A DNA stretch of 64,000 bases, taken from positions 71,442 to 135,441 of the forward strand of contig JANRBR010000028.1 of the NCBI GenBank assembly GCA_030727405.1, given 5' to 3'. Of this stretch, positions 10,804 to 21,832 are shown piece by piece. Positions within the stretch are counted from its first letter, which is position 1. Each line of letters begins with the position of its first letter. Source of the stretch: Crocinitomicaceae bacterium. Its GTDB lineage: Bacteria; Bacteroidota; Bacteroidia; Flavobacteriales_D; Crocinitomicaceae. The translations under genes were made by a program, and so were the position numbers. The notes under the pieces were generated by a model. It saw only the letters and a program-made list of their open reading frames with translations, did not search any database and was not told the DNA's origin.

Positions 10804-11858
10804 TGTTAAGCAGCGAATCAATTCACCAACAGATGCGTGATACATCTACCTGTTCCACTCGGCAATTAAATGAGTTGAAGGAATTGATGGATCTATATCC
10901 ATATGCATCGAGTGTCACCACTTTGTTCTTAAAATCTTTGGCGAATGACCGCGATTTGCGCTTGAGTTCTCAATTGGAAAAATACGCGTATCAAATTCCA
11001 AATCGCGCGCTTTTATATGAGCTGTTAGTGACTCAAACAACCGTTTCGACTACGGAAGTCATTAAAGAACTGGGGGAAAGCCCACAGGAATTAACAAAAG
11101 AAGTTCTTCCAGCGTTAGAAGTCCAATCGATTGCTCCGGTTTTCCCATTGACAGAGGAAATCTCTGTACGCACGGAAGTAGTACCGTTGGAAAAGGAGGA
11201 AGAAGTGGAGGAATTCGAAACCTTAATTGAGCCACTCGCAAAATCAGCACATGTACTAGACGAAGTGTTTCAAGAAGTGACAGCGGTTACGAATGAGGAA
11301 GAGGAAGAAAGTGCTTTGAACATCCCACATCCACACGAAGTCGACGAAGAAATGGATGAAGTAGATGCAATGATTCAATCTGCCGTTATATCTTCTTCGT
11401 ATTTGCAAATCGCTTACCCAGGTGCAGCCGAAGAAGTGGATGAGGACCAAGAACATGTCGAAGCCGAAAATACACCGGTTACGGAGGAAACTGGACGAAC
11501 GGTACTGGAAACAAAGGAAAATTTAACAGAAGTTGAACCAAAATCGTTTACAGATTGGTTGAAAATTGGAAATGTACAAGGCGAGCGAATCGAAGAACCA
11601 ATGAAAGAAGAGCCGAAGCCAACCTTTTACCAATTCGAAAAACCAAAGAAAGAATTCTTTTCCCCAGCTAAAAAGGCAAAGGAAAGCGTGGATGAAAATA
11701 AGATGCCTGTAAGTGAAACCCTAGCACAAGTATTTGCCTTGCAAGGAAATATTAACAAGGCAATTCACGTTTATGAGCAATTAATTTTGATTTTTCCAGA
11801 AAAAAAGAGTTTCTTTGCAAGCCAAATTAGAAATTTAAAGAGAAAACTTAATTCTTAA
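10803..11858 (+). CDS. Acidic protein with C-terminal TPR-like motif, unknown function
   Basis: TGATG overlap with the upstream stop gives an ATG at 10803 (track uses TTG 10797); C-terminal ETLAQVFALQGNINKAIHVYEQLILIFPEKKSFFASQI. Confidence 0.75.
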   Translation: MLSSESIHQQMRDTSTCSTRQLNELKELMDLYPYASSVTTLFLKSLANDRDLRLSSQLEKYAYQIPNRALLYELLVTQTTVSTTEVIKELGESPQELTKEVLPALEVQSIAPVFPLTEEISVRTEVVPLEKEEEVEEFETLIEPLAKSAHVLDEVFQEVTAVTNEEEEESALNIPHPHEVDEEMDEVDAMIQSAVISSSYLQIAYPGAAEEVDEDQEHVEAENTPVTEETGRTVLETKENLTEVEPKSFTDWLKIGNVQGERIEEPMKEEPKPTFYQFEKPKKEFFSPAKKAKESVDENKMPVSETLAQVFALQGNINKAIHVYEQLILIFPEKKSFFASQIRNLKRKLNS

Positions 11859-11860
11859 TC

Positions 11861-12172
11861 ATGGATTTATTATTGTCGATTATCATCATTGCAGCAAGTA
11901 TTTTGCTGATTTTAGTTGTTTACGTTCAAAACCCTAAAGGTGGAGGCTTAAGCTCAGATTTTGGATCTCCTTCTCAATTGGGTGGTGTTCAAAAAACCAA
12001 CGAGTTGATTGATAAATTAACCTGGGGTTTAGCTGCAACCATTGTTGTAGTGAGTTTAATGATGACCATTCGTCAACCAAAAGCACCTAAAGCAGCAGCG
12101 CCTCAACAAACACAACAAGGTCAAGGCCAGGGCCAAGGTCAGGGACAAGCGCCTGCACAAGGAAAAAAATAA
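11861..12172 (+). CDS. secG: Preprotein translocase subunit SecG
   Basis: Two TM helices, VQNPKGGGLSSDFGSPSQLGGVQKTNELIDKLTW; Gln/Gly-rich tail. Confidence 0.9.
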   Translation: MDLLLSIIIIAASILLILVVYVQNPKGGGLSSDFGSPSQLGGVQKTNELIDKLTWGLAATIVVVSLMMTIRQPKAPKAAAPQQTQQGQGQGQGQGQAPAQGKK

Positions 12173-12193
12173 TTAGTCTTTTATAAAACCAGA

Positions 12194-12229
12194 AATGTCA
12201 GTATGTCACGCATGCTGACATTTTTTTTG
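12194..12229 (+). terminator. Rho-independent terminator downstream of secG
   Basis: AATGTCAGTATG-tcacg-CATGCTGACATT followed by a T run. Confidence 0.8.
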
Positions 12230-12304
12230 TTTAAAAGCGAAAAAATGTCCACTTTCTTCCCGTGGCATAATATTGGTGAAATGTTCAATCAAAAATAATA
12301 AACA

Positions 12305-12580
12305 ATGTCAGTAAATTTTAAACCTTTGGCAGACAGAGTTCTGGTAGAACCTGCGCCAGCAGAGCAAAAAACAGCAAGTGGAATCTTTATTCCAGACACA
12401 GCAAAAGAAAAACCATTGCGCGGAATTGTTGTAGCAGCTGGTTCCGGAAAAATTGATGAGCCAATGTCAGTAAAAGTTGGTGATTCTGTTTTGTACGGGC
12501 AATATGCTGGTACGGAAATCAAAATCGATGGCACAAACTATCTGATCATGAGAGAATCTGATATTTATGGAATTTTTTAA
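12305..12580 (+). CDS. groES: Co-chaperonin GroES
   Basis: [34 protein letters not shown]. Confidence 0.97.
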   Translation: MSVNFKPLADRVLVEPAPAEQKTASGIFIPDTAKEKPLRGIVVAAGSGKIDEPMSVKVGDSVLYGQYAGTEIKIDGTNYLIMRESDIYGIF

Positions 12581-12598
12581 TTAATCATTCAAACGTAA

Positions 12599-14242
<1,644 letters not shown>

Positions 14243-14250
14243 GATTTATA

Positions 14251-14269
14251 AGAGCCTTCGGGCTCTTTC
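14251..14269 (+). terminator. Possible terminator hairpin after groEL
   Basis: AGAGCC-TTCG-GGCTCT then TTTCC. Confidence 0.55.
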
Positions 14270-14319
14270 CCGTTTCCTACTTCCCGATTCATTCGGATAG
14301 CTGGAGACGACTCTATATG

Positions 14320-14346
14320 GCCACTCGAAAGAGTGGCTTTTTTTTT
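14320..14346 (+). terminator. Rho-independent terminator (second hairpin after groEL)
   Basis: GCCACTC-gaaa-GAGTGGC followed by a T run. Confidence 0.8.
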
Positions 14347-14393
14347 GAATTGGATTACAACATGTTTTATACCTTTACGTAACAATCTTGCTT

Positions 14394-15104
14394 ATGTGTT
14401 ACGCGAATTCTTCCACCTCTGTCAACATCGACTTAGCGAAACGATACCAAAAGGTCGTGCCTGAGTTGTTGCCCGATAAACCTACATTTTACGCATCAGG
14501 ATTTGATCACCCCAACTGGCGAATTGTTACAACGAATCCGGAAATTCAACTCATGAATTGGGGACTCGTGCCGTTTTGGTTTAAAGGTCAAAATCGCCTG
14601 GATGTATCCAATAAAACGCTGAATGCTCGCATTGAAACCCTGGACGAGCGAAGTTCCTTTAAGCATTTGTGGAATCGGCAGCATTGCCTTGTTCCCTCCA
14701 CCGGTTTTTTCGACTGGCAGCATCAAGGAAAAAATAGAATACCTTACTTTATCCGCTGCAAAGATCAAGCACTTTTTTCGCTCGCAGGCATGTATGATAC
14801 GTGGATGAATCCACATTCCCAATCACTAGAACATACCTTTACGATTGTAACCTGTGAAGCCAATGAATTGATGGCAGAAATACACAATGTGAAAAAACGC
14901 ATGCCGTTGGTTTTAAGTCCTGAATTGGAAAGTGATTGGTTGAGTGGAAACTTCCAATGGGACCTCTCCAAACGCATTGCTTCTGAGAAATTAGTGGCTC
15001 ATTCCGTTAATAAACGCTTAATCTCCTCAAATCAAGCCGATAAACCTGAAATTCACAAAGAATTTATCGATGATAGCAAACGTCAAACAAATCTATTTGA
15101 TTAA
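14394..15104 (+). CDS. SOS response-associated peptidase (SRAP/YedK/HMCES family)
   Basis: Starts MCYANSS (catalytic Cys2); CLVPSTGFFDWQ and TIVTCEANELMAEIHNVKKRMPLVL motifs; track start 14388 is a TTG two codons upstream. Confidence 0.9.
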   Translation: MCYANSSTSVNIDLAKRYQKVVPELLPDKPTFYASGFDHPNWRIVTTNPEIQLMNWGLVPFWFKGQNRLDVSNKTLNARIETLDERSSFKHLWNRQHCLVPSTGFFDWQHQGKNRIPYFIRCKDQALFSLAGMYDTWMNPHSQSLEHTFTIVTCEANELMAEIHNVKKRMPLVLSPELESDWLSGNFQWDLSKRIASEKLVAHSVNKRLISSNQADKPEIHKEFIDDSKRQTNLFD

Positions 15105-15134
15105 TTTTGGCATTAGATTTGATTTGATGCGCTC

Positions 15135-15809
15135 GTGAAAAAAATAGTTGTACTCTTCGTTTTGTTTTTATCCCTGGTTTCTTGCATTGAAATCTGGGAT
15201 GATTTGACTATTCATAATGATGGTTCAGGTACCCTGCGATATAAAATTAATTTGTCATCCAGTAAGGTAAAAGTAAATTCCATTTTAGCCTTGGATACCA
15301 TTGATGGTAAAAAAGTGCCGAGCATTCAAGAAATTAGTTCAAAAGTGGGTGATTTTGCCCGGACTCTTGATGCGCAAACAGGAATATCTAATGTAGTAAT
15401 TGAGGAAAATTACACGGATTTCATCTTAAAGTTCTCTTGTGACTTTACTAGCATCATGGCCTTACAATCTGGTTTAGCCAACGCAATTGAGGCTGTTTCC
15501 AAAGAAAAACTAGGTCCTGAAGCAGATGAAATTTGGATTACTTGGGATGGAAATAAATTAAAACGCTCCATTCCGGCATTTGCACGCGCAAAGATGAAAG
15601 CCTTTAAATCGAAAGAACTTGAATTATTAAAAGAGGGTTCCTATACTACGATTTCCCGTTTTGATCGCCAAATAGATCGATTCGATAATCCGCTAGGAAC
15701 GCTTAGTAAAAATAAACAAGCGGTGATGATGAAATCAAGTACTTACAGTGTAAAAGAAAATCAAGATTTACTTGAAAATACCATCTATTTAATCTCAACG
15801 AAAAACTAA
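15135..15809 (+). CDS. Putative lipoprotein of unknown function
   Basis: GTG start, signal/lipobox LVSCIEIWDDLTIHNDGSG. Confidence 0.65.
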   Translation: MKKIVVLFVLFLSLVSCIEIWDDLTIHNDGSGTLRYKINLSSSKVKVNSILALDTIDGKKVPSIQEISSKVGDFARTLDAQTGISNVVIEENYTDFILKFSCDFTSIMALQSGLANAIEAVSKEKLGPEADEIWITWDGNKLKRSIPAFARAKMKAFKSKELELLKEGSYTTISRFDRQIDRFDNPLGTLSKNKQAVMMKSSTYSVKENQDLLENTIYLISTKN

Positions 15810-15855
15810 CGAGATTATGATTAAATTCGCTTAATATTTCATTTGAAAATCGCCT

Positions 15856-17712
15856 GTGAAAAACGCACTTATTTACTCTATTTCATTGTTCTCAAGCACC
15901 TTGTTGTTTGGTCAGAAATCAGAAATGTTAATCCCAAAAGATGCTGTAACGGTATTTAGCATCAACAACATCAATTTACTACAGAAAATCTCCATGGATG
16001 ACTTAGTGAATTATGAATTCATGGAGGAGGTTCATCAGGAATTATTTGATGGTTCTACCTCCGGAAAGACATTGATGGATGCAGGCATTGATTTTGATCA
16101 GCGCTTGAATTTATTTTATGGTAAATCTTACCAAAATGAGATATCAGGTTTTACTTTCGGTGTGAAAAACAAGGCTCAACTTTTTGAAGTTTTTGATGAT
16201 TTTCAAGAGTTAGACATGGGCTTTCCCGGTTTAGAGACGTACGGAACGTTTTTTAATAACTTGATAATTAAAGGAAATAGTGCAATTTTGGTTCGAATTG
16301 AACCAACGATGGATTACATCGATCAAATTACAGATTCCTTGTGGTTTGCACGTGGAAATGAGATGCCGTATGAATTATATGATGAGTTCGAATTTGAAGA
16401 AGAGGAAGAAGTATTAAATGAGGAAGAATTTGTATTAGAGGAACCCATCGAAGAAAATTCTTTTCCAGAGGCAACGGAAGATCCGAACATCAAAAACTAC
16501 TATGAACTTCGCGACAGTGTTCAAATGGTTTTACAAGGAAAGGAATTAGAGCGATTGATGAAGGAATTGTTTAATGATCAAATCAATTTGGTCACAACGG
16601 ACAACCGTTTTGCCGGACAAATGACGCATCAGTCGGTAGGAACTTTCTATTTGGACAATTCTAGAAATTTTGAAAAATCCCAAGGTTTATGGTATTTCCA
16701 GACAGTGCTTCCTTCCTTGTACAAGGATATTCAAGAATTATATACAGGAAACGTGATCCTTGGAGATTTGATTCTGAATAATAATATAGTTGAATTTCAG
16801 GTACAGGCCAATTATGGAGATGAATTGGGAACGATTTACAAACAAATGAATGATTCCAAATTTGATAAAAATGTATTAAAATACATCCCTGAATCAAGTA
16901 CCGGTTATTTTACCTATAATGTGAATTTGCGTCAAGCTTATGAGCAGGCATACAAAGTAATCATGCCGATTTTAAGTGATGAGCGAAATGCGCAAATTTC
17001 AATGAATGTTCTGACCATTGAACTATTGAATGAATTCATCAACAAAGATGCTTTATTTGGAACCTACAAAGGCAGCATGTTCGGCACCTTTAACGGTGTG
17101 AAAAAAATTAAAACAAAGAAAATCGAATTTTATTACGACGAAGAAACTTTCGAGTACGGTGAGCGCGAAGCAGAAGCTGAGGAGGACATGCCTATTTTTA
17201 CAGTAGGTTTTTCCATTGATCGTTCCGATATTCCTGAAATGGTGATGCATCACATGAGTCGTTTAACCTCTAAGTTCAAAAATTGTGGAACTTATTGGAA
17301 ATTCGACAATGCGATTTTAGATGCTGCTCCAATGTATTTCATCAATCGAAATGGATTGTTTATATTGACGAATGATGAAGATTTAGCGATCAATCATGTC
17401 AATGGATACGGGTCCGAAGCATTGTCCCGAAATGCATGTAAAGCGGCTAAGAAAAGTGGATTTATGTATGGTTATGTGGACATTGCTGAAACATTGAATC
17501 GTTTTCCAATGGGTTTGTTAAATCCTCGTCAAGAAGAAATCATTCAGACACTAAAAGGCAAATCTGGTCAAGTTGAATTAACCTCCAGTAAAACAACAAG
17601 CGAACAAACAAACTTTAATTTGCATTATTCGTTCACTGGAGAAGAAACTACAGGTAAGCATATACTAGATTTGGTCAATTCACTCTATGTTGTAACAACC
17701 TTCAATCCGTAG
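15856..17712 (+). CDS. Secreted/envelope protein, DUF4836-like, with an acidic insertion
   Basis: GTG start; signal peptide ending ...LLFGQ; PKDAVTVFSINNINLLQKIS; EFEEEEEVLNEEEFVLEEPIEEN insertion. Confidence 0.6.
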   Translation: MKNALIYSISLFSSTLLFGQKSEMLIPKDAVTVFSINNINLLQKISMDDLVNYEFMEEVHQELFDGSTSGKTLMDAGIDFDQRLNLFYGKSYQNEISGFTFGVKNKAQLFEVFDDFQELDMGFPGLETYGTFFNNLIIKGNSAILVRIEPTMDYIDQITDSLWFARGNEMPYELYDEFEFEEEEEVLNEEEFVLEEPIEENSFPEATEDPNIKNYYELRDSVQMVLQGKELERLMKELFNDQINLVTTDNRFAGQMTHQSVGTFYLDNSRNFEKSQGLWYFQTVLPSLYKDIQELYTGNVILGDLILNNNIVEFQVQANYGDELGTIYKQMNDSKFDKNVLKYIPESSTGYFTYNVNLRQAYEQAYKVIMPILSDERNAQISMNVLTIELLNEFINKDALFGTYKGSMFGTFNGVKKIKTKKIEFYYDEETFEYGEREAEAEEDMPIFTVGFSIDRSDIPEMVMHHMSRLTSKFKNCGTYWKFDNAILDAAPMYFINRNGLFILTNDEDLAINHVNGYGSEALSRNACKAAKKSGFMYGYVDIAETLNRFPMGLLNPRQEEIIQTLKGKSGQVELTSSKTTSEQTNFNLHYSFTGEETTGKHILDLVNSLYVVTTFNP

Positions 17713-17716
17713 GCAC

Positions 17717-19045
17717 GTGTTTCGAAAAATTAGTACTTTTCTTCTGCTTGCTGGTGCTCTTGGTTTGGTTCTTTTTTTAAAGAACATTTTGTTTGAAAAA
17801 CCAACTCCTCCTCGCATCATCGACCGACTTCCGACGGCAGATTTTATCGCAACAGCGAACATCCTAGATTTGGCAAAGGAAACGAATGGAATGTTGCAGA
17901 AAAATAAAATTGCCGTTCGTGATTTCACTACCTATGAATTTTTACTTGGTCAAGGAAAAATGTATGGTCTTGATTTAAAACAAAACGTTTACCTCTTCGG
18001 TAATGAAGATGGCAATTGGGGGGCAATGGCGAAATTGAGTGATAGCTCAAAAATTATGGGTGGAATCGAACGCTTGAAGAAATTTGTTAAAATTTCCGAT
18101 TCTAGTTTTAATGACCAGAAATTCTTTTTCAATTTAGAGGATAAATCTTATTTGCATTATGGTGATGATTATGTGCTTTTTTACAAAGGAAAAGATTTTA
18201 GGTCCATCCTCGAGCATGTTGTCACTGCACAACATTTGGGAATTCATAAAGATTGGAAACGATTTTTGGCTCAAAAACAATTTAAAAACGAGCACCTGGT
18301 CATTTATTCCAATTGGTCGAAATTGAAAGCCCTCGGGATCGAAACGGCGATGTTTGCGCACGACAGTGATTCCTCTAGTTTTAAATTAAAAAGCTACCTG
18401 AAAAAGAAAAATCCGCTTTATTTCAAGCAAAAAAAGAACGCATTAAGCTATGCTTCATCTGAGGGCACGCAACGCATGATTGATGTCCATTTGGATGTGG
18501 AAGAATTTAGAGAAAACACGGAAGATTCCATGTATGTTCAATTATTGAAAATTGGAAAAAAGTACAGTTTCCCGATTGTTGAATTCATCAAAGCCTGGAC
18601 GGGTGATTTATGCTTTGTGGAAGGGGGCCTTCAAAAAGTGAAGGAACAATACATTGAAACGGTATTGGATGAGGATTTCAATGAGACAGAAGTTCGACGA
18701 GAAAAGGATGTTTTAGTACCGACGTATTCTGCCATGATTTCCATGAATGAACACGGTCAAATGTTTTTAAATAAGTTGATGAACAAAGGAATGCTCCGTC
18801 AAGATGGGGATGGCTTTCGTTTTCTGTTTTCGCCTTTACTTAAGATGAGCAAAAATGGCAATGTGTATCAATTTTACTCCGGGGCTTCGGATCCTAAGTT
18901 AGTACCGAGTTTCAACAACCATGTCACTTGGACCGATAAAGGCACCAAATACTTCTTCAGCATTGATTCGGTAACGCGCCATGAAATATTTGGAAGTTTA
19001 CACATACCTGTGATGCGTCTTTTCCAACGAAATAAGCTGATTTAA
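17717..19045 (+). CDS. Membrane-anchored protein of unknown function, possibly a distant paralog of the upstream gene
   Basis: GTG start; N-terminal TM; LPTADFIATANILDLAKETNGM resembles the start of the upstream protein. Confidence 0.6.
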   Translation: MFRKISTFLLLAGALGLVLFLKNILFEKPTPPRIIDRLPTADFIATANILDLAKETNGMLQKNKIAVRDFTTYEFLLGQGKMYGLDLKQNVYLFGNEDGNWGAMAKLSDSSKIMGGIERLKKFVKISDSSFNDQKFFFNLEDKSYLHYGDDYVLFYKGKDFRSILEHVVTAQHLGIHKDWKRFLAQKQFKNEHLVIYSNWSKLKALGIETAMFAHDSDSSSFKLKSYLKKKNPLYFKQKKNALSYASSEGTQRMIDVHLDVEEFRENTEDSMYVQLLKIGKKYSFPIVEFIKAWTGDLCFVEGGLQKVKEQYIETVLDEDFNETEVRREKDVLVPTYSAMISMNEHGQMFLNKLMNKGMLRQDGDGFRFLFSPLLKMSKNGNVYQFYSGASDPKLVPSFNNHVTWTDKGTKYFFSIDSVTRHEIFGSLHIPVMRLFQRNKLI

Positions 19046-20049
19046 TGATCGCTAGGATGCGCGAATTGAAATTCCTCCGCGTGGTTTTTGATGTAATCTA
19101 ATATTCCAGAAATTTCATCGAAGTCAAAACTAGAAACCAACTTGGTGCGAAATTCTTTAAAATGGGAAATTCCTTTAAAGTAATTCGTATAATGACGCTT
19201 CATTTCATTGATCCCTAACTGCATTCCTTTCCAGCGAATACTCATCTCAAGGTGGTCTCGACAAGCTGCTACGCGGTCTTCAATACTTGGTCCGGCTAAA
19301 TGCGTTCCAGTTGCCATGAAATGCTTGATTTCATTAAATACCCAAGGATAGCCAATGCTTGCTCGTCCAATCATGATGCCGTCTACACCATAACGGTTTT
19401 TATATTCAAGCGCTTTTTCCGGTGTATCGATGTCGCCATTTCCAAATACAGGAATGCGCATTCTGGGATTGTTTCTCACTTGACCAATGAGTGTCCAGTC
19501 TGCTTCTCCTTTGTACATTTGCTTCCTTGTTCTCCCGTGAATCGAAATGGCTTCAATGCCGATGTCTTGCAAACGTTCTGCTGTTTCAACAACAAATTTT
19601 GTATCGTCATCCCAACCCAAACGAGTTTTGACCGTTACCGGTAATTTTGTCGCTTTGACAATGGCTTCGGTCATTCGAACCATCTTTGGAATGTCTTGTA
19701 AAATTCCAGCACCGGCTCCTTTGCAGGCGACTTTTTTTACAGGACAGCCATAATTGATGTCGATGAGGTCAGGTTTCACTTTTTCGATGATTTCCGCGGA
19801 TTGAATCATGCTTTCGATATCGGAACCAAAAATTTGAATTCCAATCGGACGTTCGTATTCGAAAATGTCTAATTTTTGAACACTTTTAGCGGCATCTCTG
19901 ATTAATCCTTCCGACGAAATAAATTCCGTATACATTAAATCCGCACCGTGTTTTTTACACAAGGCACGAAAAGGCGGGTCACTTACGTCCTCCATAGGCG
20001 CAAGTAAAAGTGGAAAATCACCTAATTCAATGTCGCGAATTTTTACCAT
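19042..20049 (-). CDS. dusB: tRNA-dihydrouridine synthase (DusB-like)
   Basis: LLLAPMEDVSDPPFRALCKKHGADLMYTEFIS; DINYGCPVKKVACKGAGAG; HGRTRKQMYKGEADW. Confidence 0.93.
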   Translation of the reverse strand: MVKIRDIELGDFPLLLAPMEDVSDPPFRALCKKHGADLMYTEFISSEGLIRDAAKSVQKLDIFEYERPIGIQIFGSDIESMIQSAEIIEKVKPDLIDINYGCPVKKVACKGAGAGILQDIPKMVRMTEAIVKATKLPVTVKTRLGWDDDTKFVVETAERLQDIGIEAISIHGRTRKQMYKGEADWTLIGQVRNNPRMRIPVFGNGDIDTPEKALEYKNRYGVDGIMIGRASIGYPWVFNEIKHFMATGTHLAGPSIEDRVAACRDHLEMSIRWKGMQLGINEMKRHYTNYFKGISHFKEFRTKLVSSFDFDEISGILDYIKNHAEEFQFAHPSDH

Positions 20050-21140
20050 TATTTTTGAAAGAAAGTTGGACGTTCTGTTTCCAGAACTTTTAAATAGTTT
20101 TTCAATTGTTGTTCGTTGGATGATTTTAAAATCATTAACATGTGTTCTGATTCGACAACGATGTAATCGTTCAAGCCATCCAATAAAACCAATTTATCTT
20201 TGGGTACATTGACCAAGCAATTACTTGAGTCAAATGCAAAAACATTGTCTCCAATAATCGAATTTGCTTCGTTATCCTTTGGAAGGTGTTCTGTTAAGCT
20301 GCCCCAAGTTCCTAGGTCACTCCAATCGAAATCAGACAATACTACAGAGACATTTTTAGCATGCTCCATTACAGCGAAATCGATGGAAATATCTTCACAT
20401 TGATCAAATGCTTGGTACAAAAAGTCTGTTTCTTTCGTTGTGCCGTATGCGCTCGTGTCTGACATAAAAATCTCGTGAAGCATGGGTTGAAATTTGTGTA
20501 AAGCATCCAAGATAACATCGGACCGCCAAACAAAGATCCCCGCATTCCAATAGAAATTTTTAGCATCTAAAAATTGTTGTGCAGTATCCGAATTCGGTTT
20601 TTCGCGGAATTGAATCACTTCCGTAGCTTGTCCTTTTTGTACCCCACGACTTAAATCAAATTCAATGTAACCATATCCCGTATCAGGTCTACTCGGCTCG
20701 ATTCCTAAAGTCACTAAGTGTTTCTTTTCATTGGCAACCTCAATTGCGGTGGAAATGATTTCTTGAAACCGTTGTTCGTTGACGATTAAATGATCGGAAG
20801 GCGAAATAATTAATGTGGCGTCTGGATTACTTGCGTGAATTTTAGCGGCTGCATAAGCGATGCATGGCGCTGTGTTTTTACGCATAGGTTCGCACAAAAT
20901 TTGCTCAAAACTCAATTCAGGCAGTTGTTCTTTCACCAATTCCCGGTATGAAGTATTGGTTAAAATGTAAATGTGTTCTGTTGGCACTGATTTTTGCATG
21001 CGTTCAAATGTCAAACGCAACAACGACTTGCCAATTCCTAAAACATCGAGAAATTGTTTTGGTTTTTGCGGTGTGGACATCGGCCAAAAGCGGCTACCTA
21101 CACCACCAGCCATGATTAATCCATAATTATTTGTGCTCAT
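20049..21140 (-). CDS. Mannose-1-phosphate guanylyltransferase
   Basis: IMAGGVGSRFWPMSTPQKPKQFLDVLG; SPSDHLI; REKPNSDTAQQFL; nucleotidyltransferase motifs. Confidence 0.9.
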   Translation of the reverse strand: MSTNNYGLIMAGGVGSRFWPMSTPQKPKQFLDVLGIGKSLLRLTFERMQKSVPTEHIYILTNTSYRELVKEQLPELSFEQILCEPMRKNTAPCIAYAAAKIHASNPDATLIISPSDHLIVNEQRFQEIISTAIEVANEKKHLVTLGIEPSRPDTGYGYIEFDLSRGVQKGQATEVIQFREKPNSDTAQQFLDAKNFYWNAGIFVWRSDVILDALHKFQPMLHEIFMSDTSAYGTTKETDFLYQAFDQCEDISIDFAVMEHAKNVSVVLSDFDWSDLGTWGSLTEHLPKDNEANSIIGDNVFAFDSSNCLVNVPKDKLVLLDGLNDYIVVESEHMLMILKSSNEQQLKNYLKVLETERPTFFQK

Positions 21141-21759
21141 ACTTTTCGATGATTTCGATTGTTGCTAATGCATGAACTAAATAAGGTTTTCCTGTTTTTA
21201 ATTCCGTACAAAGATAACGACTTCTGCGGAGTAGTCCTTTCTCAAATGATTTTCCGTTGAGGTGAAAGATGCTTTTGTGTGGGATTTCCTCCAAAGTTAA
21301 GCCTGGGTTCTTGTCAAATTGCTTGAGTGTCCGACTTAATTGAATGTCCGTACAGGAGGAAGCCTTCGTGTGAGTGAAATTCTTCCAGAGTGCTTTTTCG
21401 AGTTCAGAAGGCAATTGTTTGCTGACCAATACTGGTTCCAATAAGCGTCGATATGCTTGTTTCCATTCGATTCCATGTGGAATGATGCGCCATCCGTAAT
21501 TTCGAAAGGCATCTAAGTGTGCAAGTTCATGTATGGCGGTGATTAAAAAAGAATATTGATTCAAATCACCATTGACTGTAATCGTTGGTTTTTCCTCTCC
21601 CTGTTTCACGCGGAAATCCCCCAATTTAGTGCTTCGGCCAGGTACAATTTTGAACTTTACTTTTGCCGCCAAGATAAGGTCCGCTAAATATTCGGTATAG
21701 GCTTCTGGAGTGAAGCGTTTAAGTGTTTGAATAAAAAGTTCTCTTTTCGTTGGTTGCAC
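21127..21759 (-). CDS. SprT-like zinc metalloprotease-domain protein
   Basis: HELAH motif (ITAIHELAHLDAFRNYGWRIIPHGIEWKQAYRRL); likely GTG start at 21759 (VQPTKRELF) because the track start lies in a promoter-like element. Confidence 0.78.
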   Translation of the reverse strand: MQPTKRELFIQTLKRFTPEAYTEYLADLILAAKVKFKIVPGRSTKLGDFRVKQGEEKPTITVNGDLNQYSFLITAIHELAHLDAFRNYGWRIIPHGIEWKQAYRRLLEPVLVSKQLPSELEKALWKNFTHTKASSCTDIQLSRTLKQFDKNPGLTLEEIPHKSIFHLNGKSFEKGLLRRSRYLCTELKTGKPYLVHALATIEIIEKYEHK

Positions 21760-21832
21760 GAACAAAGTTAAAAACAAAATGAAAGCAAAAATCTCCTATT
21801 TATACCTTGGAAAATATCCTTAACTTAGCTTC

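Noticed and set aside
12110-12165. Possible tandem repeat/CRISPR-like unit
   Set aside because: Short CAAGGT/CAGGGC repeats are coding and explain the GQ tail of SecG; no spacers.
12173-12304. CIRCE/HrcA operator upstream of groES
   Set aside because: Looked for TTAGCACTC-N9-GAGTGCTAA; not present in the intergenic region.
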